Assembly (NCBI GenBank): GCA_028706475.1
Contig: JAQWBI010000018.1
Span: 1 to 38,442 of the forward strand
From: Candidatus Cloacimonadota bacterium
GTDB lineage: Bacteria; Cloacimonadota; Cloacimonadia; Cloacimonadales; Cloacimonadaceae
Direction of reading: 5' to 3'
DNA: 38,442 nucleotides
Shown: piece by piece, positions 26,301 through 33,690 of the stretch
Position numbering within the stretch: position 1 is the stretch's first letter
Layout of the letters: each line of letters starts with the position of its first letter
The notes under the pieces: generated by a model
What the model was told of the DNA's origin: nothing
Database searches by the model: none
The model's input: the letters and a program-made list of their open reading frames with translations, nothing else
Translations under genes and position numbers: made by a program

Positions 26301-26597
26301 TCCATACCAGGCGCGTGTGTAAAACTCGAGATTGTCGCCCGCATTAACGCTAATCTGGGGAGTAATCAGCCAGTCAGCGTTCTGGTTGGGCAGATAGTTG
26401 TCCACAAAAGCAGCGCGGCTGCCTGTGTGTGCGTTGGCGTGTTCAAAATTTCTCCATGTCAAACCGTCGCCGTCGTCAAACACGCTCCAGCCTTGAGGAA
26501 GAGTAGTAATCCCTTCGAAGCCTTCATCTATGTGCCATTGCGCCATCAGGATGGTGGAACACATTAGAATCAGGATAGTTCCTATAATAGCTTTCAT
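23337..26597 (-). CDS. Giant secreted protein with type IX-type sorting domain
   Basis: The 1086-residue protein has a signal peptide (MKAIIGTILILMCSTILMAQ) and an N-terminal choice-of-anchor-J-like domain (EGITTLPQGWSVFDDGDGL, DWLITPQISVNAGD). Middle regions are beta-rich; one resembles nidogen-like segments (PLGFSFPFYGENFTTAYID). A segment from about 730 (SKVLIAYSGTQDYNRIELP) looks like an alpha/beta domain. The C-terminus (about 1005-1086) begins YPNPFNPTTNIAFTL and ends KLTMIK with GVASGVYYVRF, the Por/type IX secretion (FlgD-like) sorting type. I see no catalytic motif. It is probably displayed on the surface or released, and is the second gene of the regulator-led operon. Confidence 0.88.
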   Translation of the reverse strand: MKAIIGTILILMCSTILMAQWHIDEGFEGITTLPQGWSVFDDGDGLTWRNFEHANAHTGSRAAFVDNYLPNQNADWLITPQISVNAGDNLEFYTRAWYGTEDLKVYVSTTLAQPGAMSTLLLNLNDLGNSYEYAEVSLSSYIGMNIYIGFFWECSTYGILLDDVRIGQEIAIDPELNLPESVSMFLSDSLTMDFSDYITCSDISMVSLSSEPSDNIDVTISGLNVHLSSNDFVGNEALVFTLNDGYTGLIAIDTLEVIVLEDPAVDLYFSEVISPRVIEYQNLPMIPVIEVSNGGWTAFNDYIDVDLEVYSSANELLHSDALSHMMELSPGGSAILSMSNSFIPADEEELRFEFTIGTEDSNPDNNVFVAYTTIVYRFTSGGPDTFGYRYLDSNDPLGPDYDWIEISETGASSIMFGVNSFSGDDNFSEAVPLGFSFPFYGENFTTAYIDINGEILLAPNNWQTEYPDDGWDSDGNMFNYMYPIPGYVQMPALIAVYWDDLEADEGVGNVFFETFGTAPNRYTVVQWNNLRFRAGSGAEELLKFQVILHENGEIKMQYHTVATGQTGASIPHDFGASSTVAIQNRAANSGLPYLREIVQDNTYMGVEPAGNLLHDGLAIVFYSGEDDQDPIITHKAKGNTFMQHQELIATIIDMTAPINAEMHYNTGEGWTSVEADTVIGSEYYFNIMNIPLGSTVSYYFEATDGVGNTSTLPVEAPGQCYSFKVLPTADSKVLIAYSGTQDYNRIELPIYENLLTELNIDYDIYNWEEYSNYEIPDSYQGIIAYANTGSANEKMHYFATQLSSYLDSGTDQDPRNLWFASDGLASSQHAHPNSSSIRRLMSGYFRTSYVASGFGGGTNGLGGPDSYTYVSGTILALPGTPVGTVDMEYPVYANSPDCIFPNDAAGDPYYNSVPYPEIGAEYIYAFEDGPIGGQAYLYHGIAATAVETPSFRTLYFSFDFSQLSNPNHRMEWIQDLMNWWDISTSAIGDANSPVISAGITNVYPNPFNPTTNIAFTLSDPGDVRVEIYNIKGQKVKVLMNENKNAGMHTVVWDGTDDNKKGVASGVYYVRFSSHQTTQIRKLTMIK

Positions 26598-26611
26598 CTT
26601 TATACCTCTCG

Positions 26612-27985
26612 TTAGTTGAAACTCAGTTGGGGTTGTTCAATTTGAACGAACCATTCATTTATGCCGGCCACATCTCCTCCAAGGGGACGATTGTCACCCC
26701 AATAAAAGGAGAGAAGCCCACGGGATTTCTGTTTGTAGGAGTTGTCGATATTGGCCAAAGATATGTTGGGATTGGTGCCAAGGCAGATCAGCGCTACTTT
26801 CCTGCCGTCAATTCCTCCGCTGATAATCGCTTTACCCAGCAGCTCTTCATTACTTGCAGCAGAATAGGTCTTGATCTCGTTGTTCTTGATCTGAAGCAGG
26901 GGTTTATCGATCTTCTCACCGAAGGCATAGGCTACATCACCACGGATCTCGCCGTTCATGGACATGGGTTGAGGTACCATCAACACCTCTCCTCCGGGAT
27001 AATTGATTACTGGACATTGATACTTACTGTTTGTGAAAGAACCGGTTTCCGCATATACTCCTTTCAACAAGAATCGCAGTGAAGAATCGTTGCCCTTCAC
27101 ATCCAGATATTGGCATCCAGAAAGCTTTTCACACATCTGGATGGTGTTCCTGCTCAAGCTCTCGTAATCTATGTCGAGCGCTTTCCAAAACTGCAGTTCG
27201 CTTTCGATCGCTTTATCCGATAGAGTGTCGTTCAATAAGCCCGGCATCATCGCTACTCTGATCTTCTTCTGTTGGATTATCTGAGTGCTTTTGCTGAAGT
27301 GAGATTGCCGTAGTTTTTGCTTTTCTGGGTTCGACAGGGGGATGTATCTGGTTTCGCCGTTTAGATTCAGATAGGCGTCGCTGCTGCGAAGTAAGCGGTT
27401 GAAATTATCGTAATCCGCATTGAAGGCAGGTAAACTGTAGTTTTCGTATTTATTGCGAATCATCTCTTCATCCTGATATAGCAGGGAACAGCGGATGCTC
27501 AATCTACCGGCTTCTGCCAGTATCTTCTCAACTAATGGGAAGTTGAACTTTCCCGTAACGATTAGTAGCTTTTGGCGCGGTTTGAGCTTCAGGGATTCCT
27601 GTAATATGCGGGATGCGATCAGTGAAAGGGGGAGCTTGTATTCACTCTCCAGGATGCTTTGAATTACACTGCGGCCGTTGATGGTGCCGTCACTCAAATG
27701 CTCGCCCAAAGCAAAGTCCAATATATAGTTCTTTGCCGTAGCCCTGTAATATACCTCTTTTCCGTTATCTACCATATCATCAACAATCTGGATAAATCCC
27801 TCATCCAATAGCTTGGTGAGATTGTAATGAACTTTCTGTTTACTGACCCCGAATGCTGTGGCCAATTGCTGACAGGTGGCAGCAGAAGCAATGAGAGCGC
27901 GGATCATACTGAATTTGAGGTCATTGGCCAACTCCATCACCTGTGAGTGTCGAGAAACAATTTGAATGTTTTTGATTAAAGTCAC
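26612..27985 (-). CDS. Winged-helix regulator fused to M29-like domain
   Basis: Residues about 17-85 form an ArsR-like winged helix (LIASAATCQQLATAFGVSKQ, HYNLTKLLDEGFIQIVDD). The rest (about 115-457) follows the layout of M29 aminopeptidase T: LKLKPRQKLLIVTG, PVINYPGGEVLMVPQP, NGEIRGDVAY, LGTNPNIS. Of the M29 metal-binding positions I can match only the Glu of GGEV. The places where M29 enzymes have later Glu, His and His-x-Asp ligands read VALICLGTN, LLSFYWG and INEWFVQ. So the domain is probably a dead enzyme used to sense a peptide or amino acid. The start is GTG with AGGAG upstream. It leads an operon with two secreted proteins, and a palindrome lies 16 bases before the start. Confidence 0.82.
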   Translation of the reverse strand: MTLIKNIQIVSRHSQVMELANDLKFSMIRALIASAATCQQLATAFGVSKQKVHYNLTKLLDEGFIQIVDDMVDNGKEVYYRATAKNYILDFALGEHLSDGTINGRSVIQSILESEYKLPLSLIASRILQESLKLKPRQKLLIVTGKFNFPLVEKILAEAGRLSIRCSLLYQDEEMIRNKYENYSLPAFNADYDNFNRLLRSSDAYLNLNGETRYIPLSNPEKQKLRQSHFSKSTQIIQQKKIRVAMMPGLLNDTLSDKAIESELQFWKALDIDYESLSRNTIQMCEKLSGCQYLDVKGNDSSLRFLLKGVYAETGSFTNSKYQCPVINYPGGEVLMVPQPMSMNGEIRGDVAYAFGEKIDKPLLQIKNNEIKTYSAASNEELLGKAIISGGIDGRKVALICLGTNPNISLANIDNSYKQKSRGLLSFYWGDNRPLGGDVAGINEWFVQIEQPQLSFN

Positions 27986-28000
27986 TGAAAACTCCTATAT

Positions 28001-28020
28001 GCGTAATTCAATAAATACGC
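28001..28020. promoter_or_regulatory. Operator-like palindrome before the regulator gene
   Basis: GCGTAATT and AAATACGC form 8-base arms with one mismatch and a 4-base spacer, centred about 26 bases upstream of the GTG start of the winged-helix gene. Its size and place suit a dimeric ArsR-like autoregulator. A second perfect palindrome, ATGCTT-TT-AAGCAT, lies at 28052-28065. Binding is inferred only. Confidence 0.4.
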
Positions 28021-28181
28021 TGTTCATGGTACTGTAACTATACTGTATATGATGCTTTTAAGCATGCATATCCGAGATTACGAACTATGCTGAAGTTGTC
28101 AAGAACTTTTTGACTAAATTTACATGATGTCCGGTAAATGGTCTTCTGAACGTACCCGTAAAGCTGATCCATTGAATCCTG

Positions 28182-28800
28182 ATGGGGATCAAGACTATTA
28201 TTGAAAACGGAAGTGAGGATTTGAAAGCAGAGTGTCTCGAAGAATCAACAAAATGCATCCAGGAAGTGGACATGAAAGACCTGAAAGTTCCGCATGACTT
28301 TAACTACGAAATGACCGGTAGCGTTGAAGTGATGTCCTCTACAAACGACTTTGTGACAGTGCTTGGAAGCGGTGTATTCTGGAACACTCAACCGGAACAA
28401 ATCCATGGTGAACCTGTCCCGATCAGTTTTGAGCTAACATTGATAGAGTCAATCGATCAGAGTACCTTGCCTATCTGGGGATTTTGGAATCCCTATCTGA
28501 TGGTGAACCGGGTATTAGGGCACGAGAGGTTATCCTCCCACAATACATGCAGATGCGGCACTGTTTGGAATGGATGATGATACCACCAACCTCTCGGAAA
28601 ACAGATATTACAAGTCTGCGACAAACTTACCCTGGGCACTGGATTTGCCCATACGATGGAATTATCCCATAGAACACAAAGAGATCAGTCAATCCTATTA
28701 CAGATTTGCACCTTGGGCCAAAAGCGGCGGCAGCACCTATCAGGATTGGTATGATCTCGAAAACGGAGACATAAATCCCGCATTTATCTACGATAGATAA
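28182..28800 (+). pseudogene. Broken LruC-domain (DUF4842) protein gene
   Basis: Three frames in turn read through the C-terminal LruC pattern found in secreted Bacteroidetes-type proteins. The first, from 28182, ends its match at WGFWNPYLMVN. The second gives RAREVILPQYMQ. The third gives DAALFGMDDDTTNLSENRYY and then NNYPIEHKEI-like and FAPWAKSGG sequence, ending TYQDWYDLENGDINPAFIYD. Joining them needs two single-base shifts, near 28510 and 28550. The N-terminal part of the gene is gone. It is divergent from the regulator operon and may be a lost member of the same set of secreted proteins. Confidence 0.65.
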
Positions 28801-28818
28801 GAGTCCTTGAGAGCTATA

Positions 28819-28852
28819 CATAGAACCCCAGTTATGAAGCCGGGGTTCTATG
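28819..28852. terminator. Perfect hairpin between convergent units
   Basis: CATAGAACCCC (28819-28829) and GGGGTTCTATG (28842-28852) pair over 11 bases with a 12-base loop. The site lies just after the LruC remnant on the plus strand and 32 bases after the stop of the hydrolase gene on the minus strand. A short TTT follows on the plus strand. It probably acts in both directions. Confidence 0.6.
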
Positions 28853-28884
28853 TTTAAAATGGATGGTTAGTTTTGTTGGGGAAA

Positions 28885-29682
28885 TCAGACTCTCAATGAA
28901 CTGATGGGAACTTCCCATTCCCGGGTATCGTGATCCAGCAAGAGGATGCCGTTTCTAGCTTTCAAGCGTTCATAAATATCTTGCTTGGCCTTGAAAGTAT
29001 CCTGACGACACACATCATAGGCTGAGGTTATTGCTAATGAAGTGTGAAACTGAGTGGCAATAATGTCACCGGCATAGATGTAGAAAGCATCCGGACTGTC
29101 GATCTGTATGTATTGACTTCCAACTGTATGACCACCGCATTTCACACAGCTGATTCCCGGATATATCTCCACTTCACTATCGATCAATTCGATGTTGCCG
29201 TGATCTTCCAGAAGCTTCATCTGATGTTCAAACTGATATGCAGCCTTATTCAATCCGTCGGGGGTCCTGGCAATGTTCCATTCATCCTTCTGGATCCAGT
29301 ATTTGGCTTTGGGGAAGGTAAGTGCGTCATGATTTCCAAATCCAGTTACAATTCCGCCGGCATGGTCGAAATGAAGATGTGTCATTATCACGTCTGTGAT
29401 ATCCTTGTCTGTATAGCCCAATTCAGCTAGCGATGCCAGCAGGGCAAATTCGCTGGGCTGATAAATCTCACGTTGTTTGTGATTCAACCTGTTACCCAAT
29501 CCGGTATCTATCAGGATTCGCTTTTGACCTTTAACTATCAGCAGCAGATTCAAGTCCATCTTTTGGCGTCGTCTATCGTCGGATTTTATTTTATCTTTCC
29601 ATATGGCATAGGGTAGTACACCCATCAGTGCACCACCATCAGACCAATAGTTTCCGGCGTAAACCTTGAAGACTTTATTCAC
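28885..29682 (-). CDS. Metallo-beta-lactamase-fold hydrolase
   Basis: The dimetal motif THLHFDHAGG supplies His102, His104, Asp106 and His107. Further ligands are visible in KCGGHTVGSQ, YAGDIIAT and LLDHDTREW. The 265-residue length and the DTGLGNRL segment resemble lactonase-like (AttM-type) members; the substrate cannot be told. The gene starts with GTG that overlaps the jag stop by one base (TAGTG), so it is coupled to the rpmH-jag cluster. In many bacteria mnmE occupies this place instead. Confidence 0.88.
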   Translation of the reverse strand: MNKVFKVYAGNYWSDGGALMGVLPYAIWKDKIKSDDRRRQKMDLNLLLIVKGQKRILIDTGLGNRLNHKQREIYQPSEFALLASLAELGYTDKDITDVIMTHLHFDHAGGIVTGFGNHDALTFPKAKYWIQKDEWNIARTPDGLNKAAYQFEHQMKLLEDHGNIELIDSEVEIYPGISCVKCGGHTVGSQYIQIDSPDAFYIYAGDIIATQFHTSLAITSAYDVCRQDTFKAKQDIYERLKARNGILLLDHDTREWEVPISSLRV

Positions 29683-30563
29683 TACTTATCGCCGTTTTCG
29701 GTTTTGGGACGAGGTTTGCGATTGCGGTAATCTGGCTTTCGAGGACTGCGCTTCTTCGGTACAGAAGGAATGGGATCTGTCTCAGCGCTAGTGCTTTTAT
29801 CGGGAGAGTTCTGATCGGTATCACGCTTCTTCTGTGGAGCTCTGTGGTGTCTAGGACTGGGTTTTGCTTTGTTCTCATCTGGCTTTGCTTCGCCTGATTC
29901 GTTTTTAGCTTTACCGTTTTGCTGCAGAACTTCACTTTCTTTCATTTTGGCAGAGAAGACCACTATGCGTTTGTTTTCGCCCTCACCAATGGTAAGGGTT
30001 TTCAGGCCTTTGTCTTTTTCGATATGGCGATGGATTATACGGCGTTCTCCGGGGCTCATGGGCTCCAGGGTTAGTGAATTGCCACTGGTCTTGATCTGAT
30101 TGATGCGAGGCAGAAACTTGCTGAGGAACTGGGATTCGCGGCGCTGGCGATAACCATCGGCATCCAGATAGATGCGATCAATCGTACGATCTCCCTCAAA
30201 AACTCTATTGATCAGGTATTGAATAGTCTCCAGCATAGTTCCGTTTTTCCCGATAATGAATCCGGTCTCCACGATGCCATTTACGGTCAGAAAGAGGGTT
30301 TTCCCTTCCTTTTTGGATGTGATGTCTGAGAAGCTAATTCCCATTTTGCATAGTAAAGATTCAGTAAAGAGTCGTATTCTATCCTCATTCTCGGGTAGTT
30401 GAAAGCGAACCAACGCTGATTTGTTTGCAAACAGGCCAAAGAATCCCTTGCTTGGTTTTTTTAGAATTTCGTATTTTAGCTCGTGATCTTTTATATTGTG
30501 CTCACGGCGAAAAGTGCGGATGATCTCTTCAACGGAGACACCGCTTTTATCGATTGTGGTCAT
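29682..30563 (-). CDS. jag: Jag/KhpB-type RNA-binding protein
   Basis: Domain order is Jag_N (residues about 5-55, with KPSKGFFGLFANKSALVRF), KH (about 70-140, VETGFIIGKNGTMLETIQYL) and R3H (about 155-210, MSPGERRIIHRHIEKD). A long, highly charged, low-complexity tail of about 75 residues follows (EAKPDENKAKPSPRHHRAPQ and more), probably disordered and RNA-binding. KhpB proteins form RNA-binding complexes with KhpA and affect cell elongation. It lies 4 bases after yidC, the usual order. Confidence 0.93.
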   Translation of the reverse strand: MTTIDKSGVSVEEIIRTFRREHNIKDHELKYEILKKPSKGFFGLFANKSALVRFQLPENEDRIRLFTESLLCKMGISFSDITSKKEGKTLFLTVNGIVETGFIIGKNGTMLETIQYLINRVFEGDRTIDRIYLDADGYRQRRESQFLSKFLPRINQIKTSGNSLTLEPMSPGERRIIHRHIEKDKGLKTLTIGEGENKRIVVFSAKMKESEVLQQNGKAKNESGEAKPDENKAKPSPRHHRAPQKKRDTDQNSPDKSTSAETDPIPSVPKKRSPRKPDYRNRKPRPKTENGDK

Positions 30564-30567
30564 TAAA

Positions 30568-32199
30568 CTATTCCTTATTTTTGTTGAGTTTTAGCAGATA
30601 ATACTGCTGAATAACCGAGAAGATATTGAACACTGTCCAGTACAGCACCAATCCGGCAGGCATACTACGGAAGATGAAGAACATCATGATCGGCATAATC
30701 CACGTCATCATTTTTTGTGATGATTGCGCTGCCTTTTGCTTGTCGTCCATTTCTTCAGGGTTCCCCTTGGGGGGTTTCATCATCAAGGATTGGATTACCA
30801 TAAAGACACCCATGATGATGGGAAGTATCAGATAAGGATCCGGCTCGGAGAGATCCTTTAACCATAGGACAAAACCTGCATTACGCATATCGATTGAATA
30901 GCGCAATACGTTGTAAAGCGATATAAAGATAGGCATTTGCAGAAGTAGTGGCAGACATCCGGACAGGGGATTTGCTCCTGCTTCTTTGTACAACTTGCTT
31001 ATCTCCAATTGTAAAGTTTTTGGGTCATCCTTGTATTTCTTTTGCAGATACTGCATCTGTGGCTGAATCTTCTGCATCTTCAGAGAAGCCTGCATACTCT
31101 TGTGGGTAAGAGGGTGTAAAAGCACCTTAATGATCAGGGCAAAGATAATGATCACCACACCATAATTCTTGATGTAGGTATGAAGCCAACTCAGGAACCA
31201 AGCAAAGATGTTTGCCAACCAGCGCAGCCAATTGGCTCCGCGTTCCGCAATGTTTTCCATCTGTCTGCCGTATGTTTTCAGGATATTGGCATCTGCAGGA
31301 CCGGCATAGAGTACAAAGCTCTGTTGCCAGTTTGCCTTGGCATCTTTGCTGAAGCTATCGATGGCAAAACCCGGATTCCCGGTATCTTCGTTTAGGCTAG
31401 TGGAAAAGCTTTTGCATAGCGGAGGTTCATTCTCTTTGATAGCGAGAGTGAAATACTTGCTGCGAACTGCTGCCCAGGCAAAACTGCTGTAACTGCCCTG
31501 CGGCGGATTTTTGCGTAATTTGGAGAGCGGTACTTTTAGGATTTCGTTGTCAGCATACAGATAGAAGCGGTAATCCTGAGCCTTTGTTTTTGTGTTGTTC
31601 TCACTATCCGCGATGCCGGCAGACATATCCAGCCTGATACCGTTCACACTGCCGAATCCGTCGATACTAAAGTCTGTTTTTATGCCGTATTGATCGTCCA
31701 ACCGATAGGTTCTGCGAATTGTAGCTCCATTCTGACTATTCAGAGTGAAGGTGACGGCCTTTTCAGAGGGATCCACAGCATAGCTAAAGCTATACTTGCT
31801 AAGATCAATGTTCTCTCCACTGCTGTACAAAATGCCGTTCAAAATCTGAGTGTCTTCGGGAATTAAATTCACCAATTTATCGGAGCCAAACTCAAAGTGC
31901 TTGAGTTCTATGGAACTAATTACTGCACCGCGATTACTGAACTTCACAATGAAATTCTCGTTTTCCAAGGTGATGATCTGGTTTTCAGTGTTCTGGGCGA
32001 ACAAACTGTCCGCATTCACAGCTGGTAAAACGGTATCCGACAGGCTGTCAGGACTGGCGTTTACTGGACTTTCCGGAACCACTTCCTCGTTTTGGACAGC
32101 TAACTTGGCGTTGTCGCGTTGCGGTTTCCACACAAAATGATCAAAAACCAAGTATAGAACCAACATCATCAGAAGAGCAGTAATAGTTCGTTTATCCAA
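30568..32199 (-). CDS. yidC: Membrane protein insertase YidC
   Basis: YidC inserts and folds proteins in the inner membrane, alone or with SecYEG. The 543-residue length is that of the Gram-negative type: N-terminal span (ITALLMMLVLYLVFDHFVW), a large periplasmic beta domain (about 60-340), then the conserved core from about 355 (NYGVVIIIFALIIKVLLHPL, SLKMQKIQPQMQYLQKKYKD, KEAGANPLSGCLPLLLQMPI and SMPAGLVLYWTVFNIFSVIQ). It sits between yidD and jag, the standard neighbours. Confidence 0.97.
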   Translation of the reverse strand: MDKRTITALLMMLVLYLVFDHFVWKPQRDNAKLAVQNEEVVPESPVNASPDSLSDTVLPAVNADSLFAQNTENQIITLENENFIVKFSNRGAVISSIELKHFEFGSDKLVNLIPEDTQILNGILYSSGENIDLSKYSFSYAVDPSEKAVTFTLNSQNGATIRRTYRLDDQYGIKTDFSIDGFGSVNGIRLDMSAGIADSENNTKTKAQDYRFYLYADNEILKVPLSKLRKNPPQGSYSSFAWAAVRSKYFTLAIKENEPPLCKSFSTSLNEDTGNPGFAIDSFSKDAKANWQQSFVLYAGPADANILKTYGRQMENIAERGANWLRWLANIFAWFLSWLHTYIKNYGVVIIIFALIIKVLLHPLTHKSMQASLKMQKIQPQMQYLQKKYKDDPKTLQLEISKLYKEAGANPLSGCLPLLLQMPIFISLYNVLRYSIDMRNAGFVLWLKDLSEPDPYLILPIIMGVFMVIQSLMMKPPKGNPEEMDDKQKAAQSSQKMMTWIMPIMMFFIFRSMPAGLVLYWTVFNIFSVIQQYYLLKLNKNKE

Positions 32200-32208
32200 T
32201 TTGACTCC

Positions 32209-32451
32209 TTATGGCAATGGGTCGTATCCACCCTTGCAAAATGGGTTGCAACGCAGAATCCGCCATACACTCAGATAGAGAGCTTTGGTAGGATTGAAAC
32301 GTTGAAATGCCTGTAGGGCATAAGTGGAACAACTGGGACTATAGCGGCAGGATTTTGGTAAATAGGGAGATATGGCAATCTGATAAAAGCGAATAAAGAG
32401 AATCATAACTCGGGAGGGCAGATTCAAAATTGCTTCTGGGTTTATATGCAT
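32209..32451 (-). CDS. yidD: Membrane protein insertion efficiency factor YidD
   Basis: This small membrane-associated protein helps YidC-dependent insertion. The 80 residues carry the family core: FIRFYQIAISPYLPKSCRYS, PSCSTYALQAF and RCNPFCKGGYDPLP, with three conserved cysteines. It overlaps the end of rnpA by 10 bases and precedes yidC by 9. Confidence 0.96.
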   Translation of the reverse strand: MHINPEAILNLPSRVMILFIRFYQIAISPYLPKSCRYSPSCSTYALQAFQRFNPTKALYLSVWRILRCNPFCKGGYDPLP

Positions 32452-32756
32452 TTTATCGTATCTCCGAGATGCTCACAGAGTTCCTGCCAAGAAAGATCCG
32501 CTGCTCCACGTCTGGCAATGAAGTTCATCTTGCAGGATGCGGGCAGAGAATGCTGGTGTTCCCGAAACCATGCTCTCATACGGCGTTTGAGCCTGTTCCG
32601 GGAGGCCGCATTCGACACTTTTTTGCTGATCGTGATGCCCAATGCCGGTCCATCTGGGTCCGGCAATACGGGCACGAGAAAATATCGGGATCGAATCGCT
32701 TTTTCCGCGCGAGTAAATTCCATATACTCCTGATGAGCTTTGACCCAACGGATCAT
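32442..32756 (-). CDS. rnpA: Ribonuclease P protein component
   Basis: RnpA supports the RNase P RNA in trimming tRNA 5' ends. The family core is visible as RSRYFLVPVLPD, ITISKKVSNAASRNRLKRRM and RAWFREHQ. At 104 residues it is slightly short. I chose the ATG three bases after the rpmH stop because the YMEFTRAEK region aligns with the usual first helix and strand. An internal ATG (MEFTRAEK) with AGGAG close in front is an alternative. Overlap with yidD suggests coupling. Confidence 0.93.
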   Translation of the reverse strand: MIRWVKAHQEYMEFTRAEKAIRSRYFLVPVLPDPDGPALGITISKKVSNAASRNRLKRRMRAWFREHQHSLPASCKMNFIARRGAADLSWQELCEHLGDTIKCI

Positions 32757-32759
32757 TAC

Positions 32760-32894
32760 TTATACGCAGAGCGACTTTCTTCCTTTGGCTCTGCGACGAG
32801 CTAATACTTTGCGGCCGTTTTTGGTAGCCATGCGACTACGAAAGCCGTGAGTATTTTTGCGGGATCTGTTTGATGGCTGATAAGTCCTTTTCAT
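32760..32894 (-). CDS. rpmH: 50S ribosomal protein L34
   Basis: A 44-residue, highly basic protein that reads [20 protein letters not shown] and then [20 protein letters not shown], a full-length L34. It has a strong RBS (AAAGGAG) upstream and is the first gene of rpmH-rnpA-yidD-yidC-jag. The usual dnaA neighbour is not present; upstream lies the groES-trxA unit instead. It ends in a short tail SLCV. Confidence 0.97.
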   Translation of the reverse strand: MKRTYQPSNRSRKNTHGFRSRMATKNGRKVLARRRAKGRKSLCV

Positions 32895-32988
32895 TTATGT
32901 GGTCTCCTTTGGATTTCATCTGATACTCTTTCAGTAGAAACCAGATTTTTCTCTACAGCTAATCAGTCAAGTGTTTTCGCAAATAGAC

Positions 32989-33016
32989 ACGGGCGAAAGC
33001 ATGAACTTCCGCCCGT
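32989..33016 (-). terminator. Hairpin after trxA
   Basis: ACGGGCGAAAG (32989-32999) and CTTCCGCCCGT (33006-33016) form an 11-bp stem with one mismatch and a 6-base loop, about 20 bases after the trxA stop. There is no T run, so strength is uncertain. Confidence 0.45.
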
Positions 33017-33034
33017 ACGTGATATCATGCTCTC

Positions 33035-33355
33035 TTACAAAAGCGCATTTAGTTTATCCATTATCTTTCCCTTCTGTACCAATCCTACCAGCTGGTCATT
33101 TACTGTGCCTGCTTTAAAAATCAGTAAGGTCGGGATGGACATGATGGAATACTTCCCGGCAATTTCCGGGCTTTCATCGATGTTTACTTTGCAGATCTTC
33201 ACTTTGCCGTCCACTTCGTCGGCAAGCTTCTGAATGATTGGCAATAAGGCTTTACAGGGACCGCACCAGGGAGCCCAAAAATCTACTAATACCGGGATCT
33301 CGGACTTTAAGACTTCGGCCTCAAAGGTATCAGTCTTTACTTCTACTATTGCCAT
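33035..33355 (-). CDS. trxA: Thioredoxin
   Basis: A 106-residue single-domain thioredoxin. The redox site is VDFWAPWCGPCKA (Cys31, Cys34); the cis-proline loop is SIPTLLIFKAG. It reduces disulfides in cytoplasmic proteins. It follows groES by 6 bases and so should share the heat-shock promoter and CIRCE operator, an uncommon pairing that ties thiol repair to protein-folding stress. Confidence 0.96.
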   Translation of the reverse strand: MAIVEVKTDTFEAEVLKSEIPVLVDFWAPWCGPCKALLPIIQKLADEVDGKVKICKVNIDESPEIAGKYSIMSIPTLLIFKAGTVNDQLVGLVQKGKIMDKLNALL

Positions 33356-33361
33356 AATAAA

Positions 33362-33631
33362 CTACTCGACTACAGCCAAAATGTCGCTCTTGGATAAAAT
33401 GAGATACTTCTCGCCGTCAAGCTCGATCTCGGTGCCGGCATACTTGCCATATAGCACCTTTTCACCTACTTTTACTATCTTTTGCAGGTCTTCGTCTGTA
33501 CCCACGGCAATAATCTCTGCTATCTGCGGTTTCTCTTTGGCAGTATCCGGTATGATGATCCCGCCGATCTTCTTCTCTTCAGAGGTGGCTGTTTTCACCA
33601 CCACATGGTCTTCGATAGGTCTCAGTTTCAT
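33362..33631 (-). CDS. groES: Co-chaperonin GroES
   Basis: GroES caps the GroEL chamber during protein folding. The 89-residue protein has [20 protein letters not shown], the mobile loop region ([20 protein letters not shown]) and [20 protein letters not shown]. An in-frame ATG four codons upstream exists, but GGAGG ahead of the ATG at 33631 decides the start. groEL does not follow; trxA does. A CIRCE operator lies about 60 bases upstream. Confidence 0.96.
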   Translation of the reverse strand: MKLRPIEDHVVVKTATSEEKKIGGIIIPDTAKEKPQIAEIIAVGTDEDLQKIVKVGEKVLYGKYAGTEIELDGEKYLILSKSDILAVVE

Positions 33632-33690
33632 AATAACCTCCATAGTTTTACGTATGATTCCTAAGAATTATGATAGTCAGTTTCTTGTTC

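Noticed and set aside
32209-32894. Replication origin at the rpmH-rnpA cluster
   Set aside because: dnaA and dnaN are absent and no cluster of DnaA boxes was recognised; upstream lies groES-trxA.
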